A stretch of 51,298 bases of DNA from a bacterium (GTDB lineage Bacteria; KSB1; UBA2214). Of this stretch, positions 49,890 through 51,298 are shown piece by piece. Location of the stretch: the NCBI GenBank assembly GCA_029560815.1, contig JAKQKF010000278.1, positions 1 to 51,298 of the forward strand. Reading direction: 5' to 3'. The notes beneath the pieces are model-generated. The model had not been told where the DNA came from. It made no database searches and saw nothing but the letters and a program-made list of their open reading frames with translations. A program made the translations under genes and the position numbers. How positions within the stretch are numbered: position 1 is the first letter of the stretch; each line of letters starts with the position of its first letter.

Positions 49890-51298
49890 GATTTCTGCAC
49901 CCCCAGCAGGGCGCCGGGCAGGGCGTCAAGGAGGTCGCCGGCGATCATGCCCATTTCACCCCTGTGGTCGCGCGCCAGGTCGCCGGCGGCGCCGTGCAGC
50001 CAGACTCCGCAGAGCGCGGCATCGAGGGGAGTGAGGCCCTGGGCGAGGAGTCCGGCGATCAGGCCGGTGAGAACATCCCCGGCGCCGGCGGTGGCCATAC
50101 CGGGATTACCGGTGCTGTTGATAAAGACCGCGCCGTCCGGAGCGGCGATGACCGAGGGACCGCCCTTGAGGACGAGGATGTGGCCCAGCTTGACGGCCCA
50201 CTCGGCGGCGGTCTCCACCGGCCGGGCGAGGATCCGGGCTGTGGTCAGTCCGGTCAGCCGGGAGAACTCGCCCGGGTGGGGCGTGAGGATCAGCGGCCCC
50301 GGATAGTTCTGCAAGAGATCCAGATAGTCGGTGCAGAGGTTGAGCCCGTCGGCGTCGAGGACCATGGGCTGTTTCATCTCGCGCAGCAGGCGGTGGACCA
50401 GGGCGGCGGTTTCGGGATGCTGACCGAGGCCGGGGCCGACCGCCAGCACGCTCTCCGCGGTCAGGGCGCTTTTCCAGGCGGGATAGGCGGCCTCGCGCAG
50501 ACGGCCGGTCTCCTCGTCGGCGAAGGGCCAGGTGATCACCTCGGTGAGTTTGGGGACCAAAAGCGGCAGCAGGCTGGTCGCGGCAGCCAGGTGGCACACT
50601 CCGCAGCCGGCGCGGAGGGCTGCGGAGGCGGTCAGGCAGGCGGCGCCGGTATAGCCGAGGGAGCCGGCGATGACGCCGACACTGCCGAGGCTGTTCTTGT
50701 GGGCGTCGGCCGGGCGGCGCGGCAGTCTGGCGCGGATGTCGGCGGCCTCGAGGCGGCGCACCGGAGTGCCGCTCTTCGGCGCCCGGTCCGGCGGCATGCT
50801 GATGTCGATGAGGTGGATCTCCCCCGCCTGTTCGCGCCCGGGCGAGAAGAGCAGCCCCCGCTTCAGCCGGGCCATCACCGCGGTGGCCCGGGCCCTGATC
50901 GCCGGGCCTGTCACCGCACCCGTGTCGGCATCGATGCCCGTGGGAATGTCGACCGCAAGGATCGGCGCCCCCAGCTCGTTGAGCAGGGTGGTCATCATGG
51001 CAAAGGGGCCGCTCAGGGGGGTGGCCGCGCCGGTGCCGAGCATGGCGTCGACGATCAGATGGGGTGGCGGGATCGGCGAAGCGGGTATGGCATCGATAAA
51101 AGTCGTCTGGCCGCCCATTCGCTCCCAGATGACAAGATTGGTCAGGGCGTCGCCGTGGATCTTTTCCCGCGCGGCGAGGACCCAGAGAGTCACCCTGCAG
51201 CCGCTGTTGGCCAGATGGCGCGCCACCACATAGCCGTCGCCCCCGTTATTGCCCGGCCCGCTGACAATGAGAACCCGTTTGCCCTCCGGATCACCCAG
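49886..51298 (-). CDS. nnr: Bifunctional NAD(P)H-hydrate repair enzyme Nnr (epimerase/dehydratase), 5'-partial
   Basis: Two-domain metabolite-repair enzyme that epimerises (R)- to (S)-NAD(P)HX and dehydrates the S form back to NAD(P)H using ADP or ATP. The gene runs off the right edge; the frame stays open to 51298 and gives LGDPEGKRVLIVSGPGNNGGDGYVVARHL, the NnrE (YjeF_N) signature. The rest of that domain shows VDAMLGTGAATPLSG and VDIPTGIDADTG. The C-terminal ribokinase-like NnrD domain has LGSVGVIAGSLGYTGAACLTASAALRAG, VLDADGLNLCTD, LTPHPGEFSRLTG and GNPGMATAGAGDVLTGLIAG (nucleotide site). The 470 residues visible lack about the first 40. Its stop codon overlaps the vanZ-like start by 4 bp. 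Confidence 0.94.
   Translation of the reverse strand: MGDPEGKRVLIVSGPGNNGGDGYVVARHLANSGCRVTLWVLAAREKIHGDALTNLVIWERMGGQTTFIDAIPASPIPPPHLIVDAMLGTGAATPLSGPFAMMTTLLNELGAPILAVDIPTGIDADTGAVTGPAIRARATAVMARLKRGLLFSPGREQAGEIHLIDISMPPDRAPKSGTPVRRLEAADIRARLPRRPADAHKNSLGSVGVIAGSLGYTGAACLTASAALRAGCGVCHLAAATSLLPLLVPKLTEVITWPFADEETGRLREAAYPAWKSALTAESVLAVGPGLGQHPETAALVHRLLREMKQPMVLDADGLNLCTDYLDLLQNYPGPLILTPHPGEFSRLTGLTTARILARPVETAAEWAVKLGHILVLKGGPSVIAAPDGAVFINSTGNPGMATAGAGDVLTGLIAGLLAQGLTPLDAALCGVWLHGAAGDLARDHRGEMGMIAGDLLDALPGALLGVQKS

Overview
The window is a GC-rich (roughly 60 %, by eye), densely coded chromosomal segment with no insertion sequences, tRNA or rRNA genes, CRISPR arrays or prophage signs. 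Several traits point to the Fibrobacterota-Chlorobiota-Bacteroidota (FCB) superphylum, most likely a candidate lineage such as KSB1 or a Calditrichota relative. These are secreted proteins ending in the QNxPNPFN...GVYFY sorting/FlgD-like domain, a PorU-type C25 sortase, a type III glutamine synthetase, and a eukaryote-like (IleS2-type) isoleucyl-tRNA synthetase. The phylum is inferred; no marker gene here settles it.

Layout, left to right. (1) 1-1645: a SpoU/TrmH rRNA/tRNA methyltransferase, a small membrane protein and a FabL-type enoyl-ACP reductase, closed by a bidirectional terminator shared with the convergent glucan phosphorylase (1766-4330). (2) 4331-11090: a 443-bp intergenic region holding a consensus sigma-54 promoter and a perfect hairpin, followed by four co-directional genes for secreted proteins. 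All four share a cohesin-like beta-sandwich module; three carry dockerin-like Ca-binding pairs and two carry C-terminal sorting domains. A strong terminator follows. I regard this as the most interesting locus. (3) 11100-14604: a leftward group of an aminotransferase, a secreted C69 peptidase and a UPF0316 membrane protein. (4) 14882-21784: penicillin-binding protein 1C, an RseC-like protein and a PorU-like sortase, which ties envelope biogenesis to type IX secretion. (5) 21807-30793, leftward: yggS, divIVA, a purine nucleoside phosphorylase, ileS, a DksA/TraR protein, lspA and a hybrid histidine kinase. This closely resembles the conserved division-cluster tail known from Firmicutes (ylmE...divIVA-ileS-ylyA-lspA). 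(6) 31014-42155, rightward: a nine-gene surface-polysaccharide operon (Wzz, Wzy/ligase, Wzx, GT9, DegT aminotransferase, lipoprotein deacetylase, GT4, GT2, polyprenyl-phosphate sugar transferase), followed by serS and a terminator. (7) 43578-49335: an outer-membrane-like protein, a GAF/sigma-54 activator divergent from glnN (glutamine synthetase III), and a 50-residue zinc-ribbon gene. The activator-glnN intergenic region contains a -24/-12 promoter and two copies of a palindrome, CTACAA(AT/TA)ATGTAA, at enhancer distance. (8) 49455-51298: a VanZ-like protein and the NAD(P)H-hydrate repair enzyme, which runs off the right edge.

How the parts may work together: the secreted cohesin/dockerin-like proteins plausibly use the type IX route represented by PorU. 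The activator and glnN look like a self-contained nitrogen-control module. Sigma-54 may link both, since the only two -24/-12 sites I found precede these two loci. Functional statements rest on motif recognition from translated sequence; no database search was run.
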